Assembly (NCBI GenBank): GCA_903825945.1
Contig: CAIKCJ010000049.1
Location: forward strand, 1 to 64,000
DNA length: 64,000 bases
Direction of reading: 5' to 3'
Source of the DNA: an uncultured Actinomycetes bacterium
GTDB lineage: Bacteria > Actinomycetota > Actinomycetes > Nanopelagicales > Nanopelagicaceae
This document shows positions 46,101-53,602 of the stretch, one piece after another; the first letter of the stretch is position 1; the number at the start of each line of letters is the position of its first letter. The position numbers and the translations under genes were made by a program. The notes under the pieces were generated by a model. That model worked only from the letters and a program-made list of their open reading frames with translations, searched no databases and was not told where the DNA came from.

Positions 46101-46224
46101 AGAGATCACCGCAGAGGCAATGGCAGGCTCCACCTTTACCGCTGTCATCAACAGTCGCTGCCGAAGCTGCCAAGTCAAAGCTTTATGCCCACTTCAGAGC
46201 CAAGGACGGAGTGTGCTGGAATGA
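43114..46224 (+). CDS. adnA: AdnA-like helicase-nuclease subunit
   Basis: This 1036-residue UvrD-family protein has a C-terminal PD-(D/E)XK nuclease. Walker A is GGPGTGKTTA (~residue 40), Walker B VDEFQES (~248), and motif VI VALTRAKKRLL is present. The nuclease core VVDLKTGS lies near residue 923. Four cysteines fit an AddB-like iron-sulphur staple: one in FDECQLKWF (~803) and three in SRCRSCQVKALCP at the end. With AdnB it resects double-strand breaks for recombination, the actinobacterial counterpart of RecBCD/AddAB. It starts 54 bp after typA and overlaps adnB by 4 bp. Confidence 0.9.
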   Translation: MSKELKLVRRTSARPAFSFSPEQKKVIAHRGSPLTIYGGPGTGKTTALIHSVISRVQDGVDPNSLLILTYGRESASLLRDQIAVLAGSTSFEPLARTFHALAFSILNEKLSEDDLRYVLISGAEQDAAIKEMLTNPLVTIPWDPELERALITRGFVREVRDLILRATELGLTPRDLQAMGVRLGEKYWDGAAKFWASYHGAQELASATVGERLVKIDPSAIIFEAIELLRHNPARLSYFRNRFTTIIVDEFQESDPSHRVLLELLAGNELLLFTDPDSAIGRFRGADPDGVVKACTALAPNSITLDRDYRSLPAISNLGVAVASQFRSTSPTRQRTSAFTESGNCIEFAKLAGGTESADFIAYSLRHAHLHDGIAWSQMAVLVRNSGAEVSALTRAFARNAIPLNVDSTALALAENPAVIPLLGLAELALKRGELTTQDWPLIESLLLSEFGGADALALRHIRIALTKVRTDLRSTTSMLIEAITESVPEIPWEQMLPVKRIHDLLLKADAALRKTPTISDLLWAIWENALDYEGRSIAAVWRERALAGGNKGAQADRDLDAVITLFESARRFTERNPGAKPELFLDQLRNERILSDSITQSAQREEVVSLLTVHSAKGGEWEYVVVTGLQEGSWPNLKERGSLLGSERLVESVRTGLTVATEISAAAAAGLVEDERRLLHVALTRAKKRLLIAAYTNDDTVTSRYFDELYEAVHGENALSLHTENKRSLTSQGLVAELRRQVQDGSEFSASLLASLAAKGIRSADPAQWLGMRELSTDEPVISPEATISVSPSSLGSFDECQLKWFVEKSGAQDADSTAQLLGVAIHFIASQVSTNPNLTIEAGVDQLVAAWPVVDQNVGWYKEAQLETAKRMLTRFFQWHQKNPRDLVFTETKFEVEFGRVVLRGTVDRLEIDPGTGKYFVVDLKTGSPMTAKEALENKQLKAYQLGVVAKGFDDLPTGAQSDGAGLLYVAKETQKNETLDQGPIDEAEFRETVEITAEAMAGSTFTAVINSRCRSCQVKALCPLQSQGRSVLE

Positions 46225-49200
46225 GTCATCAACTAAAAACCCAGGGGTCTCGGGTAGTGAGCTCGCTTGAGATTGCCGAAGCTCTCCATCGCGCTGGTAA
46301 CGCTCTTATCTTGCCCACAGATGAACAACAAGCAATTATTGAGTCGACACACTTTGGCCCCACTGTCATTATTGCGGGAGCAGGATCGGGCAAGACCGAA
46401 ACTATGTCGCAACGCGTGCTCTGGTTGGTCGCTAATGGTGTGGTTACTCCAGATCAGATTCTGGGTCTTACCTTTACGCGCAAGGCCGCTGGTGAATTAG
46501 CTACTCGCATAAGAATGCGACTGCGCCAACTACGCGCAGCAGGGCTTTTACCTGTTGATGACCGCACTGGCATTGCTCCTCATATTGCTGTCGACGTCTC
46601 TACCTATCATTCCTACGCCGGTCGCACGCTGAGCACCCATGGAATTCGCATAGGAATAGATACTGATGGCGATCCGCTCGGTGAAGCAGCCTCCTGGCAG
46701 ATGAGCGCTGCGATTGTGAACTCTTTCACTGAACTGCCTCGTCCTATATTCCATAAACCCAACCATGTGATTGATGCAGTCATTAATCTCTCAGCCGAAC
46801 TGGGGGAGCACAACCAGAGCGTTGAGACGCTTCGCACATATCTAGAAGTACTTGAATCAAAATTTTTGTCGGTATCGCACCCCAAGAAAAATGAAGAGTT
46901 TAAAAAGGCGCTTGAGGTAATTCAAGAGCGGTTGGCGCTCTTGCCGATGATTGAGAAGATCGACCAGAGCCGTTTAGAGCTCGGTCAGCTCACCTTTAAT
47001 GATCAGATGTCCTACGCTGCCAAGTTAGTTGAAGAGATTCCAGAGATCGGAGACATTGAGCGAGCGAAGTATCCAGTTGTATTGCTTGATGAGTATCAAG
47101 ATACTTCATATTCTCAAGTTCGCTTCCTCTCTTCCCTCTTTGGTTCAGCAGGCAGCACCCACCATGTCACAGCTGTAGGCGATCCAAACCAAGCTATTTA
47201 TGGGTGGCGTGGAGCTTCAGCGGCCACACTCGAAACCTTTAGTTCTCATTTTGGTTCCGATACTAAGAACTTCGATTTGCTGACAACGTGGCGCAATGAC
47301 CGCAGGATTTTGGAGATCGCCAACCGCGTAGTCGAGCACAACGCTGAGCTATCTGGAAGTCGCAACGGAGTGCATGCTCTCATGCCTCGTGGCGCCGCAG
47401 GCCAAGGCGATGTTCGTTGCTCACTCTTCACAACGCTGAGCGAAGAAGCAGCAGGAATTGCTGATTATTTTTATACGCTCTGGAATGACCCAGCGCGGTT
47501 GGCCCTTCCACCCGAGAAGCGTCCAACATTTGCTGTTCTTCTACGAGTAAAGAGTTATATCCCGGAGATTGAAGCAGCGCTTCGTGGACGAGGGCTGAAG
47601 ACTGATGTTGTTGGTATGAGCGGACTCATACATGTGCCTGAAATAGCGGAGATAATCGCACTACTGCGCACAATTATCTTTCCAGATTCCGGAACGGCGC
47701 TAGCTCGACTACTGCTTGGACCTCGGTTAGCGCTTGGTCCGAAAGATTTAGCAGCTCTCGGAAAGTATTCGCGTGCACTTGCTCTTGCTTCGGGGCTCAA
47801 TCGCTCTACAAAACTAGAGGAGATAATTGAGAGTGGAGATGAGTCAGTGATGGAGTCTGATGACTTCGCCACTGGATCAATCATCGAAGCTCTCGAGGAG
47901 ATTGCGCAAGCACACCAATCTGATTTCTCTCGAGAGGGTTATAAGCGTCTCATTGAGTTTAGGGATGAATTAGCTTCTTTTAAACGAGAGGCTCACGGAT
48001 CGCTCACCGATATCGTTATCGCTGCAGAAAGATTTTTGCGTCTTGATACCGAGTTATTAGTGCGAGATGGCGCTTCACTTGGTCGTCGTCATATTGAGAA
48101 GTTCTTAGACGAAGCTGCTGCCTTTTCACGTACAGGTGCAAGTCTCTCTGCTTTTCTGCAGTGGCTAGATACAGCCGAGGATCGTGAAGGTGGCCTAAAA
48201 CCTGCGCAAGTAAGCGTTTCTCACGATGCCGTCCAAATTCTCACCATCCATAACTCAAAAGGTGCTGAGTGGGACGTTGTCGCAGTGCCTGGATTGATCG
48301 ACGATGTCTTCCCAAACAAGGGGCGTTCGAACTCCTGGATGAAATACTCAGGGTCATTGCCAATTGCGCTTCGCGGCGATCACCTCCAATTTCATGATTT
48401 CCATTTCCCTGGTTCAGATGATCCATCACCAACAGAGATTAAAAAATCACTCGAAGCGTTTGAAGTCGAATGGGCTCTAAAAAAGCGATACGAAGAATTA
48501 CGACTGGGTTATGTCGCTTTTACTCGCGCTAAATCTCATCTCTACCTAAGCGCGTCATACTTCCGCGATGGCGCGAAAGCACAAGATCAGAGCGAGCTAT
48601 TCACGATCGCCCATAACTACCTTTCTGAGGTAGCGCCGGATACAGTTCATTTCGTTACCGAAGTCCCTGCCGAAAATCCGGATGTAACCAATCCCAGAAC
48701 TGCAATCTGGCCCGTACCTAATCCTCGAACGAGGGATATTCACGCAAGTGCTGAGCGCGTGCGGCGTGCGACGCCACTAGCTCTTGATCACAATCCGTCT
48801 TCGTTATCCACGTTCGAGCGCTCACTTCTGGAGGATGCTCGCGCTCTTGTCACTGAATTGGAGCAATGGAGTGAGAAAACTCTGGTCTATCTTCCGGATC
48901 GACTTTCAGTCTCGACTCTGATTGCACTCAAAGAGAACCCCGATGAGCTTGCTCTTGCTTTGAGACGGCCAATGCCACGCCATACCGATCGATATGCGCA
49001 GCGAGGAACAGAGTTCCATCTGTGGCTGGAGCGACACTTTGATTCCCAGACCCTGTTCGATGACGACATTTTTGAACCAGAGCCATTGATTGATGTAACG
49101 CTCAAGGAACTACAAGATAAGTGGTTGGCCAGCTCATGGGCCACGTTAACCCCGCACGAGGTTGAGGCAGGCTTTGAAACTGTTATAGATGGCTTAGTTT

Positions 49201-49481
49201 TGAAGGGTCGCATCGATGCAATTTATAAAGATGGTGATCAGTACGTGGTTGTCGATTGGAAAACTGGTCGCGTAAAAGAAGGCGAAGATCTTGAGAGCGC
49301 ATCAATCCAGTTGGCTATGTACAGGTTGGCATACGCATCCCTACATAACATTGCCTTAGAAAATGTTAAGGCAGCTTTTTATTATGTTGCCGACAATAAA
49401 ACAATCTATCGTGACGGTTTACCAGAACAGGAAGAGATCGCAGCAATTATTCGATCAATCGAGGTTAAAGCCGATCGGTAA
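46221..49481 (+). CDS. adnB: AdnB-like helicase-nuclease subunit
   Basis: ATG 46221 overlaps the adnA stop (ATGA), giving 1086 residues. Walker A is AGAGSGKTETM (~residue 53), Walker B LLDEYQDTSYS (~289), GYVAFTRAKSHLYL is motif VI, and a C-terminal nuclease has GRIDAIY and VVDWKTGR. Only one cysteine was noticed (GDVRCSLF), so no iron-sulphur staple is expected, matching the asymmetric pair known from mycobacteria. It forms the lead motor/nuclease of the AdnAB complex. The 3' end overlaps a convergent EEP gene by 27 bp. Confidence 0.9.
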   Translation: MSHQLKTQGSRVVSSLEIAEALHRAGNALILPTDEQQAIIESTHFGPTVIIAGAGSGKTETMSQRVLWLVANGVVTPDQILGLTFTRKAAGELATRIRMRLRQLRAAGLLPVDDRTGIAPHIAVDVSTYHSYAGRTLSTHGIRIGIDTDGDPLGEAASWQMSAAIVNSFTELPRPIFHKPNHVIDAVINLSAELGEHNQSVETLRTYLEVLESKFLSVSHPKKNEEFKKALEVIQERLALLPMIEKIDQSRLELGQLTFNDQMSYAAKLVEEIPEIGDIERAKYPVVLLDEYQDTSYSQVRFLSSLFGSAGSTHHVTAVGDPNQAIYGWRGASAATLETFSSHFGSDTKNFDLLTTWRNDRRILEIANRVVEHNAELSGSRNGVHALMPRGAAGQGDVRCSLFTTLSEEAAGIADYFYTLWNDPARLALPPEKRPTFAVLLRVKSYIPEIEAALRGRGLKTDVVGMSGLIHVPEIAEIIALLRTIIFPDSGTALARLLLGPRLALGPKDLAALGKYSRALALASGLNRSTKLEEIIESGDESVMESDDFATGSIIEALEEIAQAHQSDFSREGYKRLIEFRDELASFKREAHGSLTDIVIAAERFLRLDTELLVRDGASLGRRHIEKFLDEAAAFSRTGASLSAFLQWLDTAEDREGGLKPAQVSVSHDAVQILTIHNSKGAEWDVVAVPGLIDDVFPNKGRSNSWMKYSGSLPIALRGDHLQFHDFHFPGSDDPSPTEIKKSLEAFEVEWALKKRYEELRLGYVAFTRAKSHLYLSASYFRDGAKAQDQSELFTIAHNYLSEVAPDTVHFVTEVPAENPDVTNPRTAIWPVPNPRTRDIHASAERVRRATPLALDHNPSSLSTFERSLLEDARALVTELEQWSEKTLVYLPDRLSVSTLIALKENPDELALALRRPMPRHTDRYAQRGTEFHLWLERHFDSQTLFDDDIFEPEPLIDVTLKELQDKWLASSWATLTPHEVEAGFETVIDGLVLKGRIDAIYKDGDQYVVVDWKTGRVKEGEDLESASIQLAMYRLAYASLHNIALENVKAAFYYVADNKTIYRDGLPEQEEIAAIIRSIEVKADR

Positions 49482-50222
49482 ATGATCGCTCAGCGGAGTT
49501 TGCTTGATTTCTAATTCGTCTCCCTGAACGCTCTCTGGTGACAAAATGTAATCAAATTGAATCGCTGGCTTCCATGAGGGATATGTATTTTTCTTCACGA
49601 GAGAGTGCCACGGACTCCATGAGTGAGGTATACCAAAAGGAAGATTGAGATCTCCAATGATGAGTTTTTTTCCGGGGAGTCCTTTCATCACACGCTGTAG
49701 TTTGCGAAGTTGCAGATAATTGACGATCGGAACAAATGAGAGATGAGTAACCGCAATTGTGTAGCCATTACTCAATTCCGCAATTAGCGCCACACGCGGT
49801 TCATCTTTTATGTAGGCGATTCGATTTCCTTTAGCACTACCCACTAAGAGTGGAAGTCCTATAAGCGAGCGACCTAACTCAACGCGTTGCCAACGCAGGA
49901 CGGGTATCTTAGAAATTAATCCGATTCCGTACGATGGTTGATCAAAGTGTGCGTGCAAAACTGCTTCGTGGGCGTCGGGCTTTCGCCATTTCACCCCCGG
50001 GGTCCCAATCACCGAGCGCGCGTAAGCCCAATGGGTGGTCTGGAGAGCGGCAGCGATCTGCGCGACCTGTTTGACGCCACCTGACCGTGGCTGATTCTCA
50101 TCCACCTCTTGGATGCCTAGAACATCGACATCTAGTCCCGCGAAAATCTCGTCCAGATCCGGGGTCGGGTTTCCGGGCAAGGGTGCGCTGCCGTGCAGCA
50201 GATTCCACGAGATGACCCTCAT
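49455..50222 (-). CDS. Endonuclease/exonuclease/phosphatase family protein
   Basis: This 255-residue protein has the EEP fold: ISWNLLHG at the start, GIQEVDEN with the metal Glu, the IIGDLNLPFG catalytic pair and the terminal LSDHLPIGFNL. No signal peptide or membrane segment is seen, so a cytosolic DNA-repair nuclease or phosphodiesterase is plausible. It interrupts the otherwise plus-strand adnB-nudC-uvrD2 run, being divergent from nudC with 28 bp between starts. Confidence 0.88.
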   Translation of the reverse strand: MRVISWNLLHGSAPLPGNPTPDLDEIFAGLDVDVLGIQEVDENQPRSGGVKQVAQIAAALQTTHWAYARSVIGTPGVKWRKPDAHEAVLHAHFDQPSYGIGLISKIPVLRWQRVELGRSLIGLPLLVGSAKGNRIAYIKDEPRVALIAELSNGYTIAVTHLSFVPIVNYLQLRKLQRVMKGLPGKKLIIGDLNLPFGIPHSWSPWHSLVKKNTYPSWKPAIQFDYILSPESVQGDELEIKQTPLSDHLPIGFNLD

Positions 50223-50250
50223 AAGGGCAGGCTAGTAGGGTCGCCTCCTA

Positions 50251-51153
50251 ATGAAAATTCTTAATTTGCCCCTGTCCCGTTCGGTCGTAGACCGCGCCGC
50301 CCATGTGCGCACAGATCCTGCCGCCTTGGAGGCTGCCTGGAGTAAGGCCAAGATCATTCATTTCAACGGAGAGGGATTCCTCCTTGAAAGTGGAGCGCTG
50401 CGTTATCTAAGTGCGCAAGAGATCGCGGGTAGCGGCGAGCGAATCTTCCTTGGCGAACATGCCGGAGATTCATATTTCATGTGGTGTGCGGCTCTCAACA
50501 TCGGGGCCGAAGATCAATATCAAACTCTCCGCGCCATTGGTCATACTCTCAGTGATTTGGATATCGGTCTTGCAGTTCATGGACAGGCGATTGCGCTTTG
50601 GCACCATCAGACACCGCTATGTTCGAGCTGTGGGTCTGCTCTTGTTCCTGCCCAAGGTGGCGCAACACGAAAGTGTGTTGGCGAAGGTCATGAACATTTT
50701 CCACGAACCGATCCAGCAATTATCGTTTTAATAAAAGATCACAGCGATCGAATTCTCTTAGGTCGCCAGAAAGTATGGCCCGAACATCGCTTCTCGACAT
50801 TCGCTGGCTTTGTCGAATCAGGCGAATCGATCGAGCAGTGTGTTGTTCGAGAAGTCTTTGAAGAAGCTGGTGTTGCTGTAGATGGAATCAATTACTTGGG
50901 ATCTCAACCGTGGCCATTCCCGCGCTCATTAATGATCGCATGTGAAGCGAGCATTGTTGATCCCGCAAATGCTCGGCCTGACGGTGAAGAGATAGAAGAG
51001 ATTCGTTGGTTCGACCGTGACTCAATCTATGCAGCAGTCCAAGAAGAAACCTTGTTATTGCCGCCAGCGATGAGCGTTGCGCGCGCAATGATCCAAGCCT
51101 GGTACGGAGAAGATCGTCCAGAGTTATCGACCGCCGAAACCTGGCGCAACTAA
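50251..51153 (+). CDS. nudC: NADH pyrophosphatase NudC
   Basis: This 300-residue Nudix enzyme cleaves NAD(H) and removes NAD caps from RNA. The Nudix box is GFVESGESIEQCVVREVFEEAG and the NudC-specific SQPWPFPRSLM follows. The zinc ribbon begins CSSCGSA and continues TRKCVGEGHEHFPR, so the fourth ligand would be His rather than Cys. Its placement between adnAB and uvrD2 matches mycobacteria. uvrD2 starts 4 bp after its stop. Confidence 0.95.
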   Translation: MKILNLPLSRSVVDRAAHVRTDPAALEAAWSKAKIIHFNGEGFLLESGALRYLSAQEIAGSGERIFLGEHAGDSYFMWCAALNIGAEDQYQTLRAIGHTLSDLDIGLAVHGQAIALWHHQTPLCSSCGSALVPAQGGATRKCVGEGHEHFPRTDPAIIVLIKDHSDRILLGRQKVWPEHRFSTFAGFVESGESIEQCVVREVFEEAGVAVDGINYLGSQPWPFPRSLMIACEASIVDPANARPDGEEIEEIRWFDRDSIYAAVQEETLLLPPAMSVARAMIQAWYGEDRPELSTAETWRN

Positions 51154-51157
51154 GCCA

Positions 51158-52807
51158 ATGAACGCCGAATCCATTCTTGGTGGCTTAGATCCGGAGCAGC
51201 TTGAAGTCGTTACCAATGTTCGTGGCCCGGTATGTGTCATTGCGGGCGCCGGAACCGGAAAAACACGAGTCATTACTCATCGAATCGCGTATGCAATTGC
51301 CACGGGTGTTGCAGATCCCAACAAGACCCTTGCGCTGACTTTTACAGCTCGCGCAGCGGGGGAGATGAGGGCTCGACTTCGCACACTTGGCGTCCCAAAT
51401 GCAGCCGCGCGTACCTTTCACAGCGCTGCCCTCAAGCAGCTGATGTACTTCTGGCCTTATTCATTTGGAGGATCATTTCCGAAGTTATTGACTTCCAAAG
51501 CTGGATTTATGTCAGAGGCTATGGGCCGAAGCGACACAACTTTGGTTCCTGGGGTCGCAACGCTTCGCGAGATTAGTAGTGAAATCGAGTGGGCTAAATC
51601 CATGGAGACCTCTCCATCAGATTATGTAGAGGCTGCACTTGCGGCGAATAGGTCACTACGCATCCCTAATGGCCGTTCTAATAAAGATAATTATTTTGAG
51701 ATAGCCAAGGTTTATCAATCTTACGAAACCCTCAAACATCAAGAGCGCGTCATTGATTTTGAAGATGTGCTTCTCCTAACAGTTGGCATGCTTGAAGAGG
51801 ATAGGGATGTACGGGAGCGCGTACGAGATCAGTACCGTTACTTCACAGTCGATGAGTATCAAGACGTTTCACCGCTGCAACAACGTTTACTCAATCTATG
51901 GCTAGGTAATCGTGACGACATTTGCGTAGTTGGAGATGCGGCCCAGACAATTTACTCATTCGCTGGCGCTACATCATCGTTCCTACTTGGCTTCACTCAT
52001 AGATTTCCAAAATCTGCTGTGATCAGACTTAATCGCGGATATCGCTCCACCCCCGAAATTATCCGGATGGCCAACTCGGTGCTCAAGCTTTCTCGCGAAG
52101 ATTCGCACCAGGAATTAATTTCGATGAATGAGCGCGGTGAAGAACTCGACTTACGCGGCTTTACTGATTCGCGCGCCGAAGTCGCTGCAGTTGTCGAACG
52201 TATCGCGGTGCTCAATAACTCACATTCAGATATCGCAATTTTGGCTCGCACTAATGCACAACTTGATTCATTTGAACAGGCTCTCAAAGTGCGCAACATC
52301 GAAACCCAGCTCAAGAGCTCAGAGAGATTCTTTGATCGAGTCGAGGTTAAAGATGCGATGCGCACGATCCGTAGCGCTTCGGTCCTGCCGTGTGAGGGTG
52401 ATTGGGTTATCGAACTGAGCTCAGTACTGCGGCCTTTTGGCGATGGTGACTATGTCCGAGCATTTATCTCACTGGCGCAGGAGATGAAGTCCAACGGGAC
52501 CGACGGGCCCAACGCCTTACGCGCCTTCCTGCGCGAGCTTGAGGATCGAGCCGAACAGAACAATCCTCCGACTCTGCCTGGAGTAGTGCTGAGCACCCTT
52601 CACGCTGCCAAAGGCCTTGAATGGGACCAGGTCTTTTTGGTCGGAATTAATGAGGGATCTCTGCCGTACGGGGGAGCAGATATCTCAAGCACTGCGCTTG
52701 AAGAGGAACGGCGCCTTTTTTACGTCGGAATCACACGCGCCAAGTCCGCGGCACACCTCTCGTACTCGGGAACCCCGAGTGTGTTTCTGGAAGGGCTCTT
52801 GAAGTAG
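51158..52807 (+). CDS. uvrD2: UvrD2-like superfamily I helicase, short form
   Basis: This 549-residue 3'-5' DNA helicase has Walker A AGAGTGKTRV (~residue 28), motif Ia FTARAAGEM, Walker B VDEYQDVSPLQ (~230), DAAQTIYSFAGA, LHAAKGLEWDQVFLVG and VGITRAKSAA. Mycobacterial UvrD2 is ~700 residues with an HRDC domain and a tetracysteine motif; here the protein stops soon after motif VI, so both are absent. The gene order nudC-uvrD2-whiB7 supports the name. Relative to PcrA the 2B domain is also reduced. Confidence 0.9.
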   Translation: MNAESILGGLDPEQLEVVTNVRGPVCVIAGAGTGKTRVITHRIAYAIATGVADPNKTLALTFTARAAGEMRARLRTLGVPNAAARTFHSAALKQLMYFWPYSFGGSFPKLLTSKAGFMSEAMGRSDTTLVPGVATLREISSEIEWAKSMETSPSDYVEAALAANRSLRIPNGRSNKDNYFEIAKVYQSYETLKHQERVIDFEDVLLLTVGMLEEDRDVRERVRDQYRYFTVDEYQDVSPLQQRLLNLWLGNRDDICVVGDAAQTIYSFAGATSSFLLGFTHRFPKSAVIRLNRGYRSTPEIIRMANSVLKLSREDSHQELISMNERGEELDLRGFTDSRAEVAAVVERIAVLNNSHSDIAILARTNAQLDSFEQALKVRNIETQLKSSERFFDRVEVKDAMRTIRSASVLPCEGDWVIELSSVLRPFGDGDYVRAFISLAQEMKSNGTDGPNALRAFLRELEDRAEQNNPPTLPGVVLSTLHAAKGLEWDQVFLVGINEGSLPYGGADISSTALEEERRLFYVGITRAKSAAHLSYSGTPSVFLEGLLK

Positions 52808-52821
52808 GACTGGTCTTTGGC

Positions 52822-52843
52822 CCCATATGGGATCCCATATGGG
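52822..52843. promoter_or_regulatory. 22-nt perfect palindrome upstream of the whiB7 promoter
   Basis: The palindrome is CCCATATGG, GATC, CCATATGGG, centred between 52832 and 52833. It starts 15 bp after the uvrD2 stop and 22 bp before the proposed -35. It may terminate uvrD2 transcription (no T-run) or be a protein-binding site. Confidence 0.5.
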
Positions 52844-52864
52844 CTTAAGAAAGAATTAATTAGG

Positions 52865-52894
52865 TTGCGCCCAGGAATTCGGATCCCTTACCAT
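52865..52894 (+). promoter_or_regulatory. Candidate whiB7 promoter
   Basis: TTGCGC (52865-52870), an 18-bp spacer, then TACCAT (52889-52894). An AT-rich stretch (AAGAAAGAATTAATTA, 52847-52862) lies just before the -35. WhiB7 autoregulation through its AT-hook uses such AT-rich sites beside the -35 in mycobacteria. The reading here is by eye. Confidence 0.4.
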
Positions 52895-52937
52895 TAATCA
52901 ATTCGTCGACCTGACGAAATTCTTACAGGAGGCTCAC

Positions 52938-53117
52938 GTGTCACAGACACTCGTAAGTGCGGGTACATCACGTACCTCTACTTCGCGTACCTCTACTTCG
53001 CGCGCCTCACGTACTGCAGCTCATTCACATACCGCCACATCCCACGCCGCTTATTCATGGTCAGCCAAGAATTTTGCAGCCTATGGAGGGTGCGGAGCCT
53101 GGAGATCAATTCGGTAA
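52938..53117 (+). CDS. Upstream ORF in the whiB7 leader, 59 codons
   Basis: GTG 52938 has a perfect AGGAGG (52927-52932) five bases upstream. The 59-residue product is of very low complexity: 13 Ser, 11 Ala, 9 Thr and 6 Arg, with a 15-nt tandem repeat giving RTSTS twice. It ends ACGAWRSIR-like (GGCGAWRSIR) at TAA 53115-53117. The stop codon lies in the loop of a TTCGG/CCGAA hairpin and an intrinsic terminator follows 19 bp later. This is the layout of a leader peptide whose translation speed controls read-through into whiB7, as established in mycobacteria and streptomycetes. It may have no function as a protein. Confidence 0.75.
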   Translation: MSQTLVSAGTSRTSTSRTSTSRASRTAAHSHTATSHAAYSWSAKNFAAYGGCGAWRSIR

Positions 53118-53136
53118 AACCGAAAAGACCCACCAG

Positions 53137-53175
53137 GGGCCGCACATCCAATCGGATGAGCGGTCCTTTTTCTTT
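53137..53175 (+). terminator. Intrinsic terminator/attenuator in the whiB7 leader
   Basis: GGGCCGCACATCC (53137-53149) pairs with GGATGAGCGGTCC (53154-53166) with one mismatch and one G-T pair, loop AATC, followed by TTTTTCTTTT. A competing small hairpin TTCGG/CCGAA at 53110-53124 lies at the upstream-ORF stop. Termination here would keep whiB7 off until the leader ribosome stalls. Confidence 0.85.
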
Positions 53176-53257
53176 TATCCGCAAAAATAAAACAAAAATA
53201 AAACAAAGTTAAAAACAGAAACGTCAGATACGAAGTCGAGATATGGAGGTGAGAACG

Positions 53258-53602
53258 GTGAGCGTTCTCTTCAGTGAATTGTTGGTCCCTGGGTGGGCTG
53301 ATGGCGAGATGATCGGATTGGGCGATGTGACAGGTGAAGTCGCGCTGCCTTGTCACAGTGCTGATCCAGAGATCTTTTTCGCAGAGGACCTTCCAGGCGT
53401 TGCAGCTGCGAAAGCGCTCTGTGCTGGGTGTCCCATGGCTAGCGCATGCTTACAAGGCGCGCTTTCTCGCAACGAGCCGTGTGGTGTCTGGGGCGGTGAG
53501 CTCTTTGTCGATGGCCGAGTCGTTGCTGCTAAGCGCACTGTTGGTCGTCCACGTCGAATAGTTGAGTCTGAGCCAGTTCGTGAGGTTGCGCTCGCAAGCT
53601 AA
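53258..53602 (+). CDS. whiB7: WhiB7 redox-sensitive transcriptional activator
   Basis: This 114-residue protein is read from GTG 53258, chosen over ATG 53243 because that ATG lies within the ribosome-binding site (GGAGGTGA, 53245-53252). Four cluster cysteines occur in ALPCHSADP and LCAGCPMASAC. The GVWGG turn is present (CGVWGGELF). The C-terminal AT-hook VGRPRR identifies the WhiB7 subgroup, which binds sigma-A and activates drug-resistance genes. Its place next to uvrD2 matches mycobacteria. Control by an upstream ORF and terminator is visible in the leader. Its 3' end overlaps the convergent E1-like gene by 4 bp. Confidence 0.93.
   Translation: MSVLFSELLVPGWADGEMIGLGDVTGEVALPCHSADPEIFFAEDLPGVAAAKALCAGCPMASACLQGALSRNEPCGVWGGELFVDGRVVAAKRTVGRPRRIVESEPVREVALAS

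Noticed and set aside
52822-52910. Cluster of common restriction-site hexamers (CATATG, GGATCC, GAATTC, GTCGAC) suggesting vector sequence
   Set aside because: The stretch is continuous with the uvrD2 end and a sensible whiB7 promoter and leader; the sites arise from a natural palindrome and chance.
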